Of a DNA stretch of 64,000 nucleotides, positions 59,229 through 64,000 are shown one piece after another. The notes under the pieces were generated by a model that saw nothing but the letters and a program-made list of their open reading frames with translations, searched no databases and was not told the origin of the DNA. Source of the stretch: Strigops habroptila (Eukaryota; Chordata; Aves; Psittaciformes; Psittacidae); the NCBI RefSeq assembly GCF_004027225.2, contig NC_044283.2, positions 34,168,207-34,232,206 of the forward strand, given 5' to 3'. Both the position numbers and the translations under genes were made by a program. Position 1 is the first letter of the stretch; the number at the start of each line of letters is the position of its first letter.

Positions 59229-62200
59229 TTATCTCCTACACTTCACACATATCAATTATTAATTAAATAGAAAGGAGGCCATTAATGAAGTGTTAAAAAG
59301 AAAAAGAGAGAAAGAGAAGACAGAGAAGAAGAGAGTCACTTCCATTCTGCAGGTGACCTTAAACTACAAGATGGAATTACTGGAAGCCAAGGGGTGTCAG
59401 GGGAAACATTTCACTTATCTTCTTCTTCTTCCAACTTCCAATTTATATCCCAGTTCACCAGAACTATTTATTATAATGCCCAGTCACGTATACAACAGTG
59501 GTTGTTACTTTGGATGCCTAAACTGTTTTTCCACAGAAGAACATTACACATTAAAAAAACATTCCCCCAATCTGCCCCTTTATTACAAACTGATTGAAGA
59601 GATTGGCTCATGTTTCAACTATATCAGCTGCTCAAAAACCAGACACATCCTAAGTGATACAGCTCATCTTACCCAAACAGACTTTTCCATTATGATGGAA
59701 GTTACAGATGTAGCTACTGAAAATTTGCTTCTCAGAGTTACCTGCCTTTCATGTGAGATGTGAGGGACAATCCCTAAATGCATATATCGCATACTGAGAG
59801 AGGGACAAGTATTACAACTTGGCATCAGTGCCACATCAGCCACATGGCAGATTTGGCATTGTGAGCCTGGTCCTTCCCACCACCAGTACTCTTGATGGGT
59901 TCAGTGGTGCAGGACCAAATCTTCAACACTCTATTAGATAAAATACCAAGTCGGCTTGCTGTGCATAGGAATAGGTTCCATCTAGGGCTGAGGAAACAAG
60001 AGATTTAGTTGACAAGCTAGTTAAAAAAATAAAGAAAGAAAAAATCTGTTTATGCTGAATGAAAAATAAAAATCCTTCAAAATTTTCAGTGAAAAAAGCT
60101 ATCTTCAATCAATACATTTCATTGCACTCAAATGCATTTGAATTTTAACTTAATGCTGGGTACTGACCTGGTTTACATTCTTAGAAGTAGAGAATTTTTT
60201 TGTAGAAGTTTGGATGGTCTATTTTAAAGTAAAAAAGTAAATATTATTTACTGTGGGTCTTCGTTTTCTTTTCAACAAAACTAATTTAAAAAAAAACCAA
60301 CCTAAAGTAGGTTGGAAGGGACCTCATGAAGTCACCTGGTCAACACCCCTAGTCATAAGAAGACCAACTCAGATCCGGTTGGTCAGGGCCTTGTCAAATC
60401 AGACTCTGACTATCCTAAAGAACAGAAATTCCATGGAACCACATATGCAAAAACATGTCAACAAAGCATATGCTTTTTACAAAAATACTTCATGGAAAAC
60501 TCTCAAGCAGGTGTACCTGCCACAAATAGAGTATCTTCAGTAGCACGTAGTGTCTGCTCACCAACTTTTCTCCCACGTGTCAAAGGTTGGAGCCTGCAAG
60601 CTCACTGATCTCCCTGTGTTAGCAAGCATGAGGGTGATAGCAAGGGCTTTGGCACTGTGACCAACACCCTGTCAAAAGATTAGCGACAAGAAACAGAAAA
60701 GTTGTACTGATTCCTTAACTCAACCTCTTCATTGCTACTGGGTTGCAGACAAAATAGTAAGTATTCTTATGTCTAGCTTTGAATGTTGTTTGAATTTAGA
60801 GACATGACCATACTGCTTACAACCAGTAACATCTGTAACTAAAACTTTTGCAATGGAAACAGCAAAGTGTTAGGACTAGCATGGACACATAAGGACACAT
60901 GAGATGATAGCAGTTACAACAGAACAGGTGCCAGTGAGAAGTACATAGGGGCAGTAAATATATTTCATGCACAGTCCACAGAGCTGAAAGACTGGAGCTG
61001 ATCCAGACACAGGAAGCAGAAGAAGTAAAGAAAGGATATCATTTGAGAAAACAACTGAGACTGAAAATTGGAAGGAATATGCAAATGAAATGGAGAATCA
61101 GGAACATGCATTTTCTCCCCTTTGCATGTGGTGTCCACAATTTATGTGATAATCCTAGAAAGAGTAACAAAGACCCCCAGAACTGTTGGATGAGCAAACA
61201 TGCCAGAAATAGCAACAGATGGGAAAAGCTGGAATCTGGAGAGCTGGGGAAAAAAGGACTACTCCTCCTTAGTCCAGAGTCCTGACTCTCTCTACACTGA
61301 AGTAAACAATATGCTGAGCTTCCGCTGGACTGTGAGGCAGTGGCAATTGGTGAGCAGGCTGTCCTCCACATGAGCTTTCAGAAAAGCACAGGACAGGAAG
61401 AGTGATTTCAATTCCCGTAACAACCAGCAGTCATCATCTAACCTCTTCTGTCCTGTGGTGGAGCTGCTATGTCTGCTTGGGTAACACTAACCCTTTTCTA
61501 TTATGCCTCACACCACCACAAGTGGATGATCCTGAACTCAAACTCATATGTTTCTTGATACTGTGCTGAAAATACAATGCAGGGTCCAATCCCGGTCCAA
61601 CTGAGATGCACTTGCTGTGCAGCAGCCGATCTCTCTTCCTGCCTCTACACAACCTGACTGATCCATTGCATTTTCCAGGAGCTTACACATCACTACCTCC
61701 ACACATACCTACCTTTGACTGTGAGAACTTGGTTCTTCATCCTTATTTTACTTAAAGACTTTTCTTAACATACTGTTCCAAAAACATTAGAACAAAAATA
61801 AGAGAGAGGAAAACATTCTCTGGGAGTTTACAGAAAAGTTAGAGAAAGAGATTTAAATGGATCTTCTGATGTTTTACACTAACTTAGGCTAAAATGCACT
61901 GCAAATACCTGGTAAAAATAGTAATATGTACCTTCCACCCAGTAAACTATAATGACTACAGTGTGTTGGGTAAATGAGTCTCTAAGCACTGGATGCACAG
62001 TAGTTACATTAATTGACTAAGTCCTGAGAATAGAGAATGTGCAGATAAACGCCAATAAAAAAAAAAAAGAGTGTGCCTGGGCAGTCAATGATGCTGTGAA
62101 GTTAATCGTGTCAGTCTTCTCTCTGGAGCTGGGGACTATCACTTTTATCACTCCCAGCATACAGTACATCCCTATGGTTCACTAAGCCAGCAGTGATGAT

Positions 62201-64000
62201 GGCAGATGCAAATCATTGGTGCTCAGCACTGCCAGCTAATGCTAGGCCCTAACTCAAATTAGGCTTTCCTCCTCCATGGACAGGAGCAATGACACTACTG
62301 TGGCTCCCACTGTTCCTATTTTAAATACAGATTTCCTGGCTCTCTCAAGACTTTTCTCTTTACAGCAACCTGCCCACATCATGTCTATAAGTAACCTATC
62401 ACATTGCATTCAAAAGTCTCCTTGTGGTCTCCTTTTCTCCATTAAACAGGGACAAGAGGAAAAAAACGAGCAGTTTAGAGACTCTAGCGTATAAAATACT
62501 TCATGACAGCAGTGGTGTTATTTAAGATTATGTAGTGGTTTAATAATTCAAAAGCAGAAACTGTCTGGACACTGAATCATCAGACATGTACATTTTCTGC
62601 ATCTCAAGAGAGTCTACTATGCCATCCACTGAGCTTCCAGACAGAACATTATGTCGTTTGCTGCTCACAAAGAACACTGACCTAGAGTGAACTCAGTTAA
62701 TGTAAAACACTTAGTTTTAGTGTTACATATACATTTCACGAATTTAAAAAGTGAACAGTTATGAAGGTGAACGTCAGAGGAATTTGCCAGCTTTCAGAAA
62801 ACAGTTTGCTTCAAATGCAGCCTAATGCAATATATACGCATTTTCTGCACTGGAATTTTGAACACCTTACAATTATTTTAAGAAGTACATGGTCAAAATT
62901 GGAGGGGAAAAAAAAGGGGGGGGGAAATCCTTACTAAAGGCAGCATAGACTAAGGCTTGATGCTTTCCTCAGACAGATTCATATATATAAGAGGGTCTGA
63001 CTACCAAACACAGGAACAGAGGTTACATTCTTAGCTCCTTACACTGGATTTCAAAGATTCACATTTAATGTAAGGGATTTAAACCATGGTCAATAAATTA
63101 TAAAGTAGGGCTGTACAAACATCTCATTGTTTATTTCTAAGTTAGAGTAATGGAAGCACATGCAGCAGGAGCCCTCTTGCTTTTCTAAAAACCTGACAAA
63201 TAACAAAAGCCACAAATAAGATGTGCATTATCATTACAAACTTTTTCAATAAATAAATTCATGAAAAATACATCTGAAGTAGTATTTAAATGGTGTTAAG
63301 TCTGCTAAAATGATTTTCTCCTGAGCTGATGCTAAGGCTTAACAAGGGATAAAAGAAATACTCTGACTGGCTCATGAAATACTAGTTAAGGATGTGGAGT
63401 GGTTGCTATGTGATGTTATAAATAATTAGCATACCTTATTTCAGATAGAGCCATGGCCCAGATTTATGCCTGCACAATGGCTCAGCAAAGTAGAGGGCTA
63501 GACTGCAAGTGTAAGATCCTGCACCGAGGAAAAAGGTTTATTATTCTTAGGCAGTTTGAGAATAGCATCTGGAGTCTTAGGAAATTTATACACTCCATGA
63601 AACGCAGTGAAGCATCTGTTCATTAAGACACAAACAACACAGGCAGACAAGTGTTGCTACAGGGTAAGCTACAGAGAGGGTATGTGACAATGACAGATAC
63701 ATTTACAATGGTAATGCTCTCCTCTCTCTCAGAGCATCAGCACCTAATTAGGAGAAATAAACTATCAGAATATGGGAGAACATCAGATATTTTAAAATAG
63801 TGCATACAAGGGCTCAAAAAGACATAGCTGATTTATGAGAGTCTGGACAGACAAGTGAAAAATACCATCACAAGAAGAGGTTCTGCTTATTGGAAAGGAC
63901 AAAATTTTTGGATAATGCTCCTACACTGAGAGAACATGTATGTTTGCTGTGTTAAATATGTCAGGGCTGGGAGAGAAAGGCATTTTTCTAGAGGGGAAAG
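59229..64000 (-). other. STOX2: STOX2 intron upstream of the large exon (runs off the window)
   Basis: I searched by eye on the minus strand for the preceding STOX2 exon (the segment ending in the first half of the winged helix) and did not find it. Content is AT-rich unique sequence, one old CR1 fragment (about 60305-60430), an A12-type run near 62058-62069 and a short A/G run near 62908-62926. A GTG-initiated + strand frame at 59290-59763 has no recognisable domain. Confidence 0.75.
60305..60430 (-). mobile_element. Old CR1 LINE fragment (-)
   Basis: TAGGTTGGAAGGGACCTCATG at the left, followed by CACCTGGTCAACACCCC and then GGTTGGTCAGGGCCTTGTC, follows the inverted CR1 3' end in order but with many differences. 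It is a diverged, short, dead copy in STOX2 intronic DNA. Confidence 0.8.

Noticed and set aside
59290-59763. 157-codon + strand frame antisense to STOX2 intron
   Set aside because: It begins at GTG, and the first ATG leaves about 130 codons. At this composition about one such frame is expected by chance in the window. No domain recognised.
59229-64000. Search for the preceding STOX2 exon (first half of winged helix)
   Set aside because: No minus-strand match to the expected storkhead-domain sequence was found by eye, so the exon is taken to lie beyond the window.

Overview
This is a vertebrate nuclear window, almost certainly from a bird. It holds two multi-exon genes with GT-AG introns. 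The dominant interspersed repeats are truncated CR1 LINEs whose 3' ends carry the ATTCTRTG-type octamer repeats. No Alu, L1 or other mammalian repeats were seen, and there are no bacterial-type operons, CRISPR arrays or insertion sequences.

Layout: (1) 1-1480 is the 5' flank with no supported gene. (2) 1480-1850 is a pyrimidine-rich tract running into a CpG-rich promoter and 5' UTR. (3) 1851-33066 on the + strand is a complete eight-exon ENPP6 gene. Its exons join in frame at every splice site to give a 451-residue GPI-anchored choline-specific glycerophosphodiesterase. The 3' UTR probably ends near 34255, after an AATAAA followed by a GU-rich element. (4) About 34256-46490 is non-coding DNA between two gene tails, with an AT-rich/(CCAT)n block, a purine-rich tract and a G-quadruplex-like motif. 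(5) About 46490-52032 is the probable long 3' UTR of STOX2 on the - strand. (6) 52033-52228 and 56788-59053 are the last two coding exons of STOX2 (storkhead-box 2, a winged-helix nuclear protein). Its earlier exons lie beyond the right edge, so 59054-64000 is STOX2 intron.

ENPP6 and STOX2 are tail-to-tail, the arrangement I recall for human 4q35, which supports ordinary conserved synteny. The two proteins are not known to work together. ENPP6 acts outside the cell on choline phosphodiesters, and STOX2 acts in the nucleus.

I found no convincing undescribed system. The points most worth checking are: an uninterrupted in-frame 58-codon 5' extension of STOX2 exon 3 that could be an alternative N-terminus lacking half of the winged helix; an isolated CpG-rich patch inside the AT-rich STOX2 3' UTR; an inverted CR1 pair and a nested CR1 in ENPP6 introns; and an unrecognised tandem repeat near 14.1-14.75 kb. 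Conservation and family statements come from memory and reading, because no alignment or search was run.
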